Source: Halorubrum lipolyticum DSM 21995 (GTDB lineage: Archaea > Halobacteriota > Halobacteria > Halobacteriales > Haloferacaceae). From it: a stretch of 41,551 nt of DNA. Below, piece by piece: positions 1 through 7,520 of this stretch. Below the pieces are notes generated by a model that was not told the DNA's origin, did no database searches, and was given only the letters and a program-made list of their open reading frames with translations. Each line of letters opens with the position of its first letter. Position 1 is the stretch's first letter. Both the position numbers and the translations under genes were made by a program. Location of the stretch: NCBI RefSeq assembly GCF_000337375.1, contig NZ_AOJG01000030.1, positions 1 through 41,551 on the forward strand, given 5' to 3'.

Positions 1-604
1 AGTACGCGGTCGTCCCGGCGGTCATGTCGGTCGTGTCGAGGTTGCCCCCGTGGTCGTCCGGCGTGAGCGTCGAGATAGTCTCCTCGGCGGTGGCGACGCC
101 GATCGTGCCGATCACGGGCTCGATCGGCACGTCGAGGCCCTCGAACTCGATCCGTCCGCCGCCGGTGCCGCCGTGGTCGTCGCCGCCCCCGTCCTCGTCG
201 CCGTCGCCCTCGTCACGTCCGTCGCTCTCGTCACGCCCGTCGCTTCCGGCGTCCACCTCGGTGATCCGCGTCGCCGGGTGATCGATATCCGGATCGTCTC
301 GCAGGAGTCCGAACCCGGGCGCCGTGAGGACGCGCCCGCGGTCCTCGGTGACGCGCACGTCCTCGATCTCGACCGCGAGCACGTCCCCCGGGCGCGCCCC
401 CTCGACCGCGATCGGTCCGGTCGCGGCGTTCACCTCCTCCGGGATGGCGTCGAGGCGGTCGTCGTCGGTCTGGATCGCGCCGTTCAGGCTGTCGATCGTC
501 TCGATCGTGAGCGACTCGCCGTCGGTCGCCTCGTAGACGGGCTCCATCGCCGGCGAGAAATCGTAGACGTGGCCGTCGCGGTGTGAGACGTGACCTCGTG
601 ACAT
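1..604 (-). CDS. Acetamidase/formamidase family protein (3' end cut by window edge)
   Basis: The N-terminal 201 codons of an acetamidase/formamidase (FmdA/AmdA) family protein, an amide hydrolase releasing ammonia and a carboxylate from small amides. Visible family signatures are the early GPIAVEGARPGDVLAVEI segment (the beta-strand motif after the N-terminal 'substrate' region) and, near the window edge, PVIGTIGVA followed by HGGNLDTTD, the conserved HGGN(M/L)D stretch of the family. Between them is an Asp/Gly-rich low-complexity insert (roughly residues 135-157), a typical haloarchaeal acidic insertion. The ATG start at 604 sits about 30 nt from a TTTTTGT box (631-637). The gene is divergent from the TatD-like gene at 828. 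The remaining part of the protein lies outside the window, so integrity cannot be judged. The substrate is not determined by the sequence. Confidence 0.8.
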   Translation of the reverse strand, partial: MSRGHVSHRDGHVYDFSPAMEPVYEATDGESLTIETIDSLNGAIQTDDDRLDAIPEEVNAATGPIAVEGARPGDVLAVEIEDVRVTEDRGRVLTAPGFGLLRDDPDIDHPATRITEVDAGSDGRDESDGRDEGDGDEDGGGDDHGGTGGGRIEFEGLDVPIEPVIGTIGVATAEETISTLTPDDHGGNLDTTDMTAGTTAY

Positions 605-630
605 GTCGGCTTCGACTCGGGCGCGCGCGG

Positions 631-638
631 ACAAAAAC
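631..638 (-). promoter_or_regulatory. TATA-like box of the amidase gene
   Basis: Read on the minus strand the box is GTTTTTGT, centred about 31 nt upstream of the ATG at 604. It would give a transcript with almost no leader. It is placed by position and AT-richness in very GC-rich surroundings; there is no experimental support. Confidence 0.45.
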
Positions 639-796
639 CTGCGCTCGGTGCGCGGTTGCGACCGCGACGGCGACCCCCAGAAGGAGCGGAGAGCGCGAGG
701 GCTGAGAGCGCGAGGGCAGACGCGCCCATCGGCACACCGATGTGACTTCGAGCGACCCCGACTCCCCGCGAACGGTCCCGACGCCCGCAGCCGTTG

Positions 797-803
797 TTTA
801 TAA
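797..803 (+). promoter_or_regulatory. TATA box, leaderless promoter of the TatD-like gene
   Basis: TTTATAA centred 28 nt before the ATG at 828, the spacing expected for transcription starting at the start codon itself. Together with the box at 631-638 it makes 605-827 a divergent promoter region. I see no other structured element in that 224-nt gap. Confidence 0.65.
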
Positions 804-827
804 GCGTCGTCCGGTCCTTCCTCGGTC

Positions 828-1688
828 ATGACCGACGACCTCGACACGCCGGTGCTCGACAATCACCTCCACCTCGACCCGCGGCACGGTCGCGGGGTCG
901 ACGCCGTCGAGGACTTCGTCCGGCTCGGCGGCACCCACCTGCTCGTGGTGAACAAGCCGTCGTGGCACCTCGGCGTCGAGCCCGACGAGCCGGCCGACTT
1001 CCGGCCCGTCTTCGAGGAGACGCTCGACGCGGTCGCAGAGGCGAACGACGCGCTCCCGGGGCGCGCGTGGCCCGTCCTCGGCGTCCACCCCGGCCTGATC
1101 AGCCGGCTCGTCGACGAGCGGGGGTTCTCCCCCGAGGCGGCCCGCGACCTGATGCAGGGCGGGATCGAGGTCGCGAGCGAGTTCGTCGCCGACGACCGGG
1201 CGCTCGCGCTGAAGTCCGGCCGTCCGCACTACGACGTGAGCGACGCGGTCTGGGACGCCTCGAACGCGGTCACGCGGCGCGCGTTCGAGCTGGGCGCCGC
1301 GCTCGACTGCGCCGTCCAGCTCCACACCGAGGCCAGCGAGGACCTCACCGACCTGGCGGCCGTCGCCGAGGAGTCCGGGCTCGACCCGACGAACGTCGTG
1401 AAACACTACGCCGAGGGGCGACTCGCGGGGCCGACCCCGAGCGTGATGAGCGAGAAGGACCGGCTGGAGCGCGCCGCCGAGTCGGGCGAGCCCTTCCTGA
1501 TGGAGACCGACTTCGTCGACGACCCCGAGAAGCCGGGGATGGTGCTCGGCCCGAAGACGGTCCCGCGCCGGGTCCGCTGGATGCTCGAAGAGGGGTACGA
1601 CGACGCGGTCCGGCGCGCGCACGTCGAGACGCCCGAGGCGGTGTACGGGATCGACACGGAGGCGACGCTCGGGGAGTCGACGTCGTGA
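828..1688 (+). CDS. TatD-like TIM-barrel metal-dependent hydrolase
   Basis: A 286-residue protein of the archaeal TatD-related amidohydrolase group (the COG1099-like lineage), a cytoplasmic TIM-barrel metallohydrolase. The first metal-binding HxH is in LDNHLHLD (His13 and His15). Further likely ligands are the His in VQLHTEA (about residue 165), the His in VVKHYAEG (about 190) and the Asp in METDFVDD (about 225). Full length for the family. The ATG start is supported by the TATA box 28 nt upstream, so the message is probably leaderless. It overlaps the next gene by 4 nt (GTGA), implying an operon and translational coupling. The substrate is unknown. TatD homologues elsewhere act as 3'-5' exonucleases, but this archaeal subgroup has not been assigned that role from sequence. 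Confidence 0.85.
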   Translation: MTDDLDTPVLDNHLHLDPRHGRGVDAVEDFVRLGGTHLLVVNKPSWHLGVEPDEPADFRPVFEETLDAVAEANDALPGRAWPVLGVHPGLISRLVDERGFSPEAARDLMQGGIEVASEFVADDRALALKSGRPHYDVSDAVWDASNAVTRRAFELGAALDCAVQLHTEASEDLTDLAAVAEESGLDPTNVVKHYAEGRLAGPTPSVMSEKDRLERAAESGEPFLMETDFVDDPEKPGMVLGPKTVPRRVRWMLEEGYDDAVRRAHVETPEAVYGIDTEATLGESTS

Positions 1689-2848
1689 GCGATTCCCATG
1701 CCGCGCCCCCGGAGGTCCTGTTCACCGGCTTCCCCGGGTTCCTCGGCTCCGCGCTGCTCCGGAGGGTCCTCGACCGCGGCGACGGCCCGGTGGCGTGCCT
1801 GATACAGCCGCAGTACCGCGAGCTGGCCGAGGAGCGCGCCAGAGAGATCGTGTCGGCGGTCGGCGGCAAGTGGAAGGGCGACGCCGCTGCCGCCGCCCCC
1901 GCGGTCGACGACGCCCCCGCGACCGACCCGGCCGCCCACCTCTACGAGGGGGATATCACGGAGCCGGACCTGGGGCTCGGCTCGGCGCTCGACGACCCGG
2001 ACCTGCTGGCGGGCGTCGAGGAAGTCTACCACCTCGCGGCGGTGTACGACCTGAGCGTCGACGCCGACCTCGCGGCGGCCGTGAACGTCCGCGGGACCGA
2101 ACACGTCCTCGACGCCTGCGAGCGGCTCGGGGTCGACCGGCTCCACTACGTGAGCACGTGTTACGTCAGCGGCCGGTACGACGGCGTCTTCACCGCCGAT
2201 CACCTCCGGGAGGGTCAGTCGTTCAACAATCACTACGAGGCGTCGAAGCACCGCGCGGAGGTCGCGGTGCGGGAGCGGATGGCCGACGGGCTCCCGGCGA
2301 CGATTTACCGGCCCGCGATCGCCGTCGGCGACAGCGAGACCGGCGAGACCGACAAGCTCGACGGGCCGTACAACCTCCTCCGGCTGCTCCTGGTGCAGCC
2401 CGGGCGACTCGCGGTCGCGTTCTCGGTCCCCGGCGCCGACGAGACCGAGCTGAACGTCGTGCCCCGCGACTACGTCGTCGACGCGATCGCGGAGCTGAGC
2501 GGGCGGCCGGAGACCATGGGCGAGACGTACCAGCTCTGCGACCCGGAGCCGCTGACGGTCCCGGCGTTCGTCGCGGCGCTGAGCGACGCGGCCGGCCGCC
2601 GGACGGTGACCGTTCCGACCCCGAAGCGGCTCGCGAAGGCGGCGGCCCGGCTGCTCTCGGCCGCGGGAGTCGCAGTCGAGCCGGCGACGATCGACTACTT
2701 CGACCACCCGACCCGCTACCGGTGCCCGAACGCGCGCGAGGCGCTGTCCGGGACCGGGGTCTCGGTCCCGCCGTTCGAGTCGTACGTCGACCGACTCGTG
2801 GCGTACGCTCGCGCGAACCCGTCCGTCGGCGACGACCCGATGACGTGA
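1685..2848 (+). CDS. Extended SDR / NAD-dependent epimerase-dehydratase-like reductase
   Basis: A 387-residue Rossmann protein starting at GTG 1685, inside the stop codon of the TatD-like gene (GTGA overlap). The nucleotide-binding TGFPGFLG (about residues 14-21) is the TGxxGxxG motif of extended SDRs. YHLAAVYD (about 115) and STCYVSG (about 157) mark the substrate side, and YEASKHRAE (about 184-192) supplies the catalytic Tyr-x-x-x-Lys. The overall arrangement resembles the thioester reductase/fatty-acyl-CoA reductase (NAD_binding_4) branch more than sugar epimerases, since there is a long region after YxxxK and a ... LNVVPRDYVVDAI motif. The cytoplasmic substrate is unknown. The last codons and stop are part of a duplicated segment (see repeat). 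Longer in-frame readings starting at 794 are antisense-like shadow and were discarded. Confidence 0.8.
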   Translation: MSDSHAAPPEVLFTGFPGFLGSALLRRVLDRGDGPVACLIQPQYRELAEERAREIVSAVGGKWKGDAAAAAPAVDDAPATDPAAHLYEGDITEPDLGLGSALDDPDLLAGVEEVYHLAAVYDLSVDADLAAAVNVRGTEHVLDACERLGVDRLHYVSTCYVSGRYDGVFTADHLREGQSFNNHYEASKHRAEVAVRERMADGLPATIYRPAIAVGDSETGETDKLDGPYNLLRLLLVQPGRLAVAFSVPGADETELNVVPRDYVVDAIAELSGRPETMGETYQLCDPEPLTVPAFVAALSDAAGRRTVTVPTPKRLAKAAARLLSAAGVAVEPATIDYFDHPTRYRCPNAREALSGTGVSVPPFESYVDRLVAYARANPSVGDDPMT

Positions 2849-2877
2849 CTGCCGTCGGCGACGACCCGATGACGTGA
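2823..2877. repeat. 26-bp direct duplication spanning a stop codon
   Basis: The 26 nt at 2823-2848, which end in the TGA of the SDR gene, are repeated exactly at 2852-2877 with three unrelated bases between (period 29). The second copy is untranslated downstream sequence ending in another TGA. It looks like a recent slippage or short tandem duplication. Confidence 0.9.
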
Positions 2878-2984
2878 GGGGGGTAGCTCCGAGCGCCCGA
2901 ATCCCGGCGTCGAGCGGGTGAGAGGCCGTCTCTCGGGACGATCGATAGGAAAGGCATTTGAGTAGTCCGGGCGACGTACCGCAC

Positions 2985-3566
2985 ATGACCGACGACGACG
3001 CCGTTGAAACGTTCTATACCGACGAACGCTGGCAGAACTGGCTCGACCGGCTGAAAGAAGAGGAGTTGGACCCCGAAAACGAGGACTCGGCCCGGCTCCT
3101 GTTGAACCTCCAAGACGACGCCGCGATCGCGGTCGTGAAGGTGCTCGCGGCGCTCGACGACGGGCGCATCGACGAGGACCGCGCGGTCGAGGAGATCCGC
3201 ACCGTCCGCGAGATCGTGCTCGCCGACGTGGAGTTCGACGACGAGGACAAGGTGATGCTGATCGACGGCGTCCAGACCTCGCTCGTCCCCGTCTTCTACG
3301 CGGCCGAGGAGTACGTCGTCGGCGGCGTCGTCGAGGGCGACGTGAGCGAGTTCGTGCGCGCGGCCGCCGACGCCGAGGCCGACGACGACCTCGACGCCGC
3401 GCTCGGCTACATCGTCCAGGCCGGCACCCGGATCATCGACGGCGAGGTCCTCGACATCGACCTCGTCGAGGACTTGGAGTACGGGCTCGTCTCCGAGTGG
3501 GTCAACGGGCTCGACTCCCTGCAGTCGGCCATCGAGGACCCGGAAGTCGTCGAGGAAGAAGACTGA
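2985..3566 (+). CDS. DUF2150 family haloarchaeal protein
   Basis: A very acidic 193-residue protein beginning MTDDDAVETFYTDERWQNWL. The opening and the helical body (LNLQDDAAIAVVKVLAALDDG, then DEDKVMLIDGVQ) match my recollection of the DUF2150 family, which is conserved across haloarchaea and has no assigned function. No signal peptide or membrane segment is visible, and the helix-rich composition suggests a soluble protein. I use ATG 2985 rather than the in-frame TTG at 2958, because translation begins naturally with MTDDD and the upstream codons are not conserved-looking. The promoter is weak: only ATTTGAG about 27 nt upstream. It is flanked by single-gene units, so context says little. 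Confidence 0.7.
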   Translation: MTDDDAVETFYTDERWQNWLDRLKEEELDPENEDSARLLLNLQDDAAIAVVKVLAALDDGRIDEDRAVEEIRTVREIVLADVEFDDEDKVMLIDGVQTSLVPVFYAAEEYVVGGVVEGDVSEFVRAAADAEADDDLDAALGYIVQAGTRIIDGEVLDIDLVEDLEYGLVSEWVNGLDSLQSAIEDPEVVEEED

Positions 3567-3690
3567 GCGCGGCGGTCGATTCGGGCTTCGTTTCTCCCGG
3601 CTCGCCCGACCCCGACGAGCCGTCGGGGCACCGAACGGCCGCAACGGCGGCCTGATAAACCGTTATGAACTCGCGCGACCACACCCGTGT

Positions 3691-4173
3691 ATGGCAGTCT
3701 CCGCGGCCGGAATCGCGATCGCGCTGCTCGTCGTGTGGACGGCCAGTTCGTTCGTGCCGTTCGTGCCGAGCGGCGTCCTCGCGGCGCTGACCGTCGTCGG
3801 CTACGCGTACACCACCGGCTTCGCCGAGCCGGGCCTCGCCGCGCTGCTCGCGCTTGTCCTCCTCTCGCTTCTGGCCTCCGTCGCGGAGTTGGTGTCGGGG
3901 ATGGTCTCCGGGCGGCTCGGCGGCGCCTCGACCCGATCGGTCGTCGTCGGGACGCTCGCGGGCATCGCGCTCCTGTTCGTGTTGGGGCCGATCGGGATCG
4001 TCGTCGGGCTGGGCGGCACCGTCTTCCTCGCCGCGCTCTACGAGAACGACGCCGACCCGCGCGTTGCCGCTCGGCAAGCGGCCTACGCGGTGGTCGGCGC
4101 CCTCGCCAGCGCGGTCGTTCAGGCGGTCATGCTCGCCGGCGTCACGGTCGCGTTCGCGCTCGCCGTCCTCTGA
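3691..4173 (+). CDS. DUF456-like small membrane protein
   Basis: A 160-residue, almost wholly hydrophobic protein with four or five predicted membrane segments (about residues 5-22, 28-62, 82-112 and 130-158). The central stretch GTLAGIALLFVLGPIGIVVG followed by LGGTVFLAALYE has the Gly-spaced pattern (GxxxG...GPxG...G) and the Glu-terminated end that characterise DUF456 proteins. Function is unknown in the family. ATG 3691 has an AT-rich CCGTTATGAA about 27 nt upstream, consistent with a leaderless start. It converges with the DUF63 gene, with only 15 nt between stop codons. Confidence 0.7.
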   Translation: MAVSAAGIAIALLVVWTASSFVPFVPSGVLAALTVVGYAYTTGFAEPGLAALLALVLLSLLASVAELVSGMVSGRLGGASTRSVVVGTLAGIALLFVLGPIGIVVGLGGTVFLAALYENDADPRVAARQAAYAVVGALASAVVQAVMLAGVTVAFALAVL

Positions 4174-4188
4174 CGCCGAGCTCCGACC

Positions 4189-5004
4189 TCACGCCGCCAC
4201 CGCGAACAGCAGCAGGTTGTGCGCCGCGGGCCCCAGTCCAACGGCGGCCACGAAGCCGAGCAGGAGGAAGCCCTCGGCGGGCGTCTCCCGGACGTACTCG
4301 GCGAACAGCCAGACGACGGCGCTCGCGACCGCGAGCTTCACCAGCAGGAACACCCACCCCTCGCCGAGCACCGGGACCGACGAGATCCAGTCGAACTCCA
4401 GCAGGATCCGCGAGACCGGCGTGCGCTCGCCGAAGCCGAGGTGGGTCGTCCCAACCGCGGTCGAGACGCCGTCGAGCGCGTGGCCGAACACCGCGAGGGC
4501 GCCGACGCCGCCGGTGACCGCGGTCTCTGGCCGGAGCCGCGTCAGGCCGACCCAGACGACGCCGGCGATCGGGAGCGTGAGGGCGAGCGCGATCGTCGAC
4601 CAGCGCGCGCCCGCCGGCGAGAGCCCGGTCGAGACCGCGGCCGCGACGACGGGGACGAGGCAGAGCGCACCGCTTGCGGCGAGGGCGGCCGGTACTCGGT
4701 CGGGGCGGACGGCGTCGGCGGTGAGCCACGCTGCGCCCGCCAGCGACCCCACCGTGAGGTAGACGGTCGGCGAGCCGGCGAAGGGGGCGAGGAGGGGCGG
4801 GAGCGCGCCGACGACGTAGAGGACGTGGGCCGCGGAGCCGAGCGCCATCCACGGGGCGAGCGCGAGCACGCGCCGACCGGTGACCCGCGGGCGCCGGCGG
4901 CGGAGCGCGGCGACGACCCCGGCGGTCGCGAGCAGGACGACGAGGAGGTACGGCACCGGCGGGAGAGTCGTTCCCTCCGGGACGAAGGGGAGACCGCCGA
5001 CCAT
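4189..5004 (-). CDS. DUF63 family integral membrane protein
   Basis: A 271-residue polytopic membrane protein with about seven hydrophobic segments. The family fingerprints of archaeal DUF63 are present: the internal FGHALDGVSTAVG (about residues 175-187), the acidic-aromatic EFDWISSVPVLGEGW, and the C-terminal GLGPAAHNLLLF. No activity is established for DUF63. Its ATG at 5004 overlaps the TGA of the upstream universal stress protein gene in ATGA, so it is the second gene of a two-gene unit and probably depends on that gene for transcription and translation. The pairing suggests, but does not prove, a stress-linked membrane role. Confidence 0.8.
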   Translation of the reverse strand: MVGGLPFVPEGTTLPPVPYLLVVLLATAGVVAALRRRRPRVTGRRVLALAPWMALGSAAHVLYVVGALPPLLAPFAGSPTVYLTVGSLAGAAWLTADAVRPDRVPAALAASGALCLVPVVAAAVSTGLSPAGARWSTIALALTLPIAGVVWVGLTRLRPETAVTGGVGALAVFGHALDGVSTAVGTTHLGFGERTPVSRILLEFDWISSVPVLGEGWVFLLVKLAVASAVVWLFAEYVRETPAEGFLLLGFVAAVGLGPAAHNLLLFAVAA

Positions 5005-5453
5005 CAGACGGACAGCACGGGCTGACTGGCGTACAGGAGGACGTACTCGGCGGCCTTCCCGAGCACCTCGCCGGGGTCGCCGGAGACGGGCTCGCGGGGG
5101 ACGACGATGAAGTCGGACTCCAACTCCTCGGCGGTGTCGAGCACCACGCTTCCCGGGTGGACCGTCTTCACCTCGGTGGAGAAGCCGTAGGCGATGGAGT
5201 TGCTGTGGGCGATTCCGGCCGCCTCCGCGCGCCGCGCCACGGAGTCGGTGAACGCCTCGGTGTCGTCGGCCACGTCGTCCTCGTCGACCACGCCGTGGTC
5301 GATGGCGCGGACCACGTCCTCGTCGAGGACGTATAAGGCGTGGACGCTCGCGCCGTACTCGGCGGCGACGGCGATCGCGTAGTCGACCGCCTCGTGGGAC
5401 TCCTCGCTGCCGTCCACCGACACGAGGACGAGGTCGATGTCGAGATCCGTCAT
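5004..5453 (-). CDS. Universal stress protein (UspA family)
   Basis: A 149-residue single-domain Usp protein. It opens with the beta-strand DLVLVSVDGSEES containing the usual V-D-G-S-E, followed by the helix HEAVDYAIAVAAEYGASVHAL. The C-terminal nucleotide loop is altered: where ATP-binding Usps have GxxG(9x)G(S/T), this protein has PREPVSGDPGEVLGKAAEYV, so the first glycines are replaced and ATP binding is doubtful. ATG 5453 is chosen over an in-frame start 105 nt upstream because MTDLDIDLVLVSVDG is the normal Usp opening. It is first in an ATGA-coupled pair with the DUF63 membrane protein. Confidence 0.85.
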   Translation of the reverse strand: MTDLDIDLVLVSVDGSEESHEAVDYAIAVAAEYGASVHALYVLDEDVVRAIDHGVVDEDDVADDTEAFTDSVARRAEAAGIAHSNSIAYGFSTEVKTVHPGSVVLDTAEELESDFIVVPREPVSGDPGEVLGKAAEYVLLYASQPVLSV

Positions 5454-5555
5454 ACGCGAGTCGTCGGCGGGGGAGGGCAAAAAGCCCGCCCTCTGCGGTC
5501 GCCGCCGAGGCGGTCGCGAACGAGGCGGTCGCGGACGAGCGGGCGCGCCCGTCCC

Positions 5556-5592
5556 CAAGCCCGCCCTCAGAAGTTCAAGCCCGCCCTCAGAA
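5556..5592. repeat. 20-bp-period direct repeat across the methylase stop codon
   Basis: Seventeen identical bases at 5556-5572 and 5576-5592 (period 20). The second copy includes the TGA of the adenine methylase gene read on the minus strand. A 12-nt part of the unit (AAGCCCGCCCTC) occurs a third time at 5482-5493, close to the Usp start. Confidence 0.85.
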
Positions 5593-6507
5593 CTCCGCGA
5601 GGTCGCGTTGGCCAGCTTCGCACCGCTCCGCCGGCGGGACGTTGGTCGCGACGATCTCGTCGACCTCGTCGCGGTTCCCCGCGTCGCTGTTGATCGCTCG
5701 GGTCGCGCTCTCGCGATCGACGCGGAATCCCGCCTCCGCGTACGGCTCGTGCATCACGCCGCTGTTACTGAGAACGACCCGCACGCCGGCGTCGTCGAGC
5801 TCGGTCGCAACGTCGAGCAGCCGGCGTTGGTCCTCGCGGTCGAACCCCTCGGCGCTGTACTCGTTGAAGCTCGCGGTCGCGCTCATCGGCTCGTAGGGGG
5901 GATCGAAGTAGACCAGATCGCCCGGCTCCGCGGCGTCGAGGACGTACCCGAAGTCCCCGTTCCGGACCGTCGCGTCCGCGAGCGCGTCGCTCGCTCGGCG
6001 GATACGCTCGCGCTGGACCCAGTCGGGGTTCGCGTAGCGACCGACGGGGACGTTGAATCCGCCGTCGGCGTTCTCGCGGTAGAGCCCGTTGTAGCAGGTG
6101 CGGTTGAGGTACAGGAGGAGCGCGGCCTCCTCGAGCGGGTCGAACTCGCCCTCGTACGGCCGCCTGTTGAACCGCGCGCGCTGCTGGTAGTAGTAGCTCT
6201 CCACGTCGCGGCCGCGGGCCGTCTCCTCGGCGTACGGGAGGGTTGGGTCCGGGTCGGCGTCGGGGTCGTCGAACGACGCCAGTCGGTCGATCAGCGCCTC
6301 GGGGTCGTCGCGCACCCGCTCGTAGAAGTTCACCAGCCGCGGGTTCGCGTCGTTGACGGTCGCGTCAGACGGTTCGAGGTCGAAGAACACCGCGCCGCCG
6401 CCGACGAACGGCTCGTGGTAGCGGCCGTACGTCGCCGGGAACCGGACGTACAGCTCGTCGAGGAGCTGCCGCTTCCCGCCGGCCCACTTCAGTATCGGCT
6501 CGGCCAT
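5587..6507 (-). CDS. D12-class N6-adenine DNA methyltransferase
   Basis: A 306-residue alpha-type (Dam/D12 class) adenine methyltransferase transferring methyl from S-adenosylmethionine to N6 of adenine in DNA. The SAM-binding motif I is LKWAGGKRQLL (residues 6-16), followed by HEPFVGGGAVFF (about 32-43) and NDANPRLVNFY. LNRTCYNGLYREN precedes the target domain, and the catalytic motif IV is YFDPPYEP (about residues 198-205). The later VVLSNSG is the motif VI region. It is full length. No cognate restriction endonuclease or phage genes flank it, so it appears to be an orphan methylase. A minus-strand GTTTATAGG box lies 31 nt upstream of the ATG. The recognition sequence is not predictable here; GATC is the commonest for D12 enzymes but is not assured. 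Confidence 0.9.
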   Translation of the reverse strand: MAEPILKWAGGKRQLLDELYVRFPATYGRYHEPFVGGGAVFFDLEPSDATVNDANPRLVNFYERVRDDPEALIDRLASFDDPDADPDPTLPYAEETARGRDVESYYYQQRARFNRRPYEGEFDPLEEAALLLYLNRTCYNGLYRENADGGFNVPVGRYANPDWVQRERIRRASDALADATVRNGDFGYVLDAAEPGDLVYFDPPYEPMSATASFNEYSAEGFDREDQRRLLDVATELDDAGVRVVLSNSGVMHEPYAEAGFRVDRESATRAINSDAGNRDEVDEIVATNVPPAERCEAGQRDLAEF

Positions 6508-6533
6508 GCGATGTCTGGGGTCGCCCGCCGCGA

Positions 6534-6542
6534 CCTATAAAC
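6534..6542 (-). promoter_or_regulatory. TATA box of the adenine methylase gene
   Basis: GTTTATAGG on the minus strand, about 31 nt before the ATG at 6507, giving a leader of only a few nucleotides. Confidence 0.55.
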
Positions 6543-6619
6543 GTCTCGGGCGCGGCTCGGGGCGGTCCGGCGTGGGCTAGCGAGACGGACCCGACGGCGT
6601 CGAGGCCGGTCGCCCGGGT

Positions 6620-6922
6620 TCAGTCGTCGGCGGGCTCCCCGTCCGGGGCGGGGAGGTCGGCGATGTGGTCGGCCACCTCCTCGAAGTTCGGTCCGGGTTC
6701 GATCGTCCCGTCCTCCCGGTTCCACTCGATGTAGCCGGCCTCCTCGAGAACGGGGAGGTGGGTCTCGCGGAGTTCGGCGGCGATCTCGTCGGCCCGGCCG
6801 CGGAGCTGCAGGTCGGCGACCGTCTCGACCGTTCCGTCCGCGAGCCCGGCGATGACCCGGCGGCGTTCCGGCGTTCCGACCGCCTCCGTTCGTTCGGAAG
6901 GGATATCGTGAGTCGTTGACAT
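6620..6922 (-). CDS. Small winged-helix protein, DUF7344-like
   Basis: A 100-residue protein with an ArsR-like layout. ERTEAVGTPERRRVIAGLAD is the first helix pair and ELRETHLPVLEEAGYIEW the recognition helix plus start of the wing. DGTIEPGPNFEEVADHI forms the wing and last helix. This arrangement (LP-L-EEAG-IEW) is that of the large haloarchaeal DUF7344 group of predicted transcriptional regulators. No ligand-binding or metal-binding cysteines are present. It is a single gene with its own promoter. The target is unknown and autoregulation is possible. Confidence 0.7.
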   Translation of the reverse strand: MSTTHDIPSERTEAVGTPERRRVIAGLADGTVETVADLQLRGRADEIAAELRETHLPVLEEAGYIEWNREDGTIEPGPNFEEVADHIADLPAPDGEPADD

Positions 6923-6954
6923 TGACTGTTCGTATCTACATCACGAATTGTAAC

Positions 6955-6964
6955 GAAATAAAAG
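6955..6964 (-). promoter_or_regulatory. TATA box of the DUF7344-like gene
   Basis: CTTTTATTTC on the minus strand inside an AT-rich patch (about 6925-6965). Its centre is about 38 nt before the ATG at 6922, so this transcript probably has a leader of about 10 nt. Confidence 0.5.
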
Positions 6965-7020
6965 TACGGGCCGCGGGAGTCGAGCGGCGGGCGGCCGACC
7001 CGGTTTCCGCGCGTCGTCGC

Positions 7021-7425
7021 CTATCGCACTCGCAGCCCGCGGTGGAGCGTGTAGGCGGGGACGAGCAGGTAGAGGAAGGGGACCCCCGAAACCGGATGCG
7101 CCAGCAGGGAGCCGGCCGCGAGAATCAGGTACCCCTTGGCCGGCGGCGACCACGCGGTCCGGGTCCGCATCGCGTCGAGCTCCGCGGCGAAGACGTACAG
7201 GAACGCGCCGGCGACCGCGAGCCACAGCGCCCCGGCGACGAGCGTCGCGGGCAGCGTGCCCGCCGCGTCGGCGACCGCTCGCGGCACGCTCCGCCGTCCG
7301 GCGGCGTACGCCGGGTCGACCAGCGCCCGGGCGGCGATCGACGCCGGCAGGTACAGCGCGGCGACGACGACGGTCGTCCAGTAGGGGGCGTTACCCCGTC
7401 CGCCGGACGCCGGTGTGGGGGTCAT
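7021..7425 (-). CDS. Hypothetical membrane protein, three segments
   Basis: A 134-residue protein I do not recognise. Hydrophobic stretches lie at about residues 17-38 (TTVVVAALYLPASIAARALV), 54-80 (AGTLPATLVAGALWLAVAGA and following) and 96-125, with a basic C-terminus HRGLRVR. This suggests a three-segment inner-membrane protein. I start it at ATG 7425 (MTPTPASGG), since the in-frame extension to 7590 is Arg-rich and runs through the 30-bp tandem duplication. No clear TATA box is placed for it; the 340 nt upstream carry that duplication and an AT-rich island. Confidence 0.6.
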   Translation of the reverse strand: MTPTPASGGRGNAPYWTTVVVAALYLPASIAARALVDPAYAAGRRSVPRAVADAAGTLPATLVAGALWLAVAGAFLYVFAAELDAMRTRTAWSPPAKGYLILAAGSLLAHPVSGVPFLYLLVPAYTLHRGLRVR

Positions 7426-7460
7426 GGTCGGACGGACGCGAGCGAAGGGCAGAAGCCCTC

Positions 7461-7520
7461 CGGTTCGCGAGGTGCCGGTTTGTGGAGCGTCGGTTCGCGA
7501 GGTGCCGGTTTGTTGAGCGT
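7461..7520. repeat. Tandem duplication of a 30-bp unit
   Basis: Two head-to-tail 30-nt units (7461-7490 and 7491-7520) differing at one base (G at 7484, T at 7514), followed by the first four bases of a third. It lies in the non-coding gap 7426-7765 between divergent small membrane-protein genes. The unit length is a multiple of 3, but no credible gene covers it. Confidence 0.95.

Noticed and set aside
1406-2986. Long minus-strand ORF (526 codons) opposite the TatD-like and SDR genes
   Set aside because: Arg/Asp/Val-rich antisense frame typical of GC-rich genomes; it covers two well-supported genes and matches no family.
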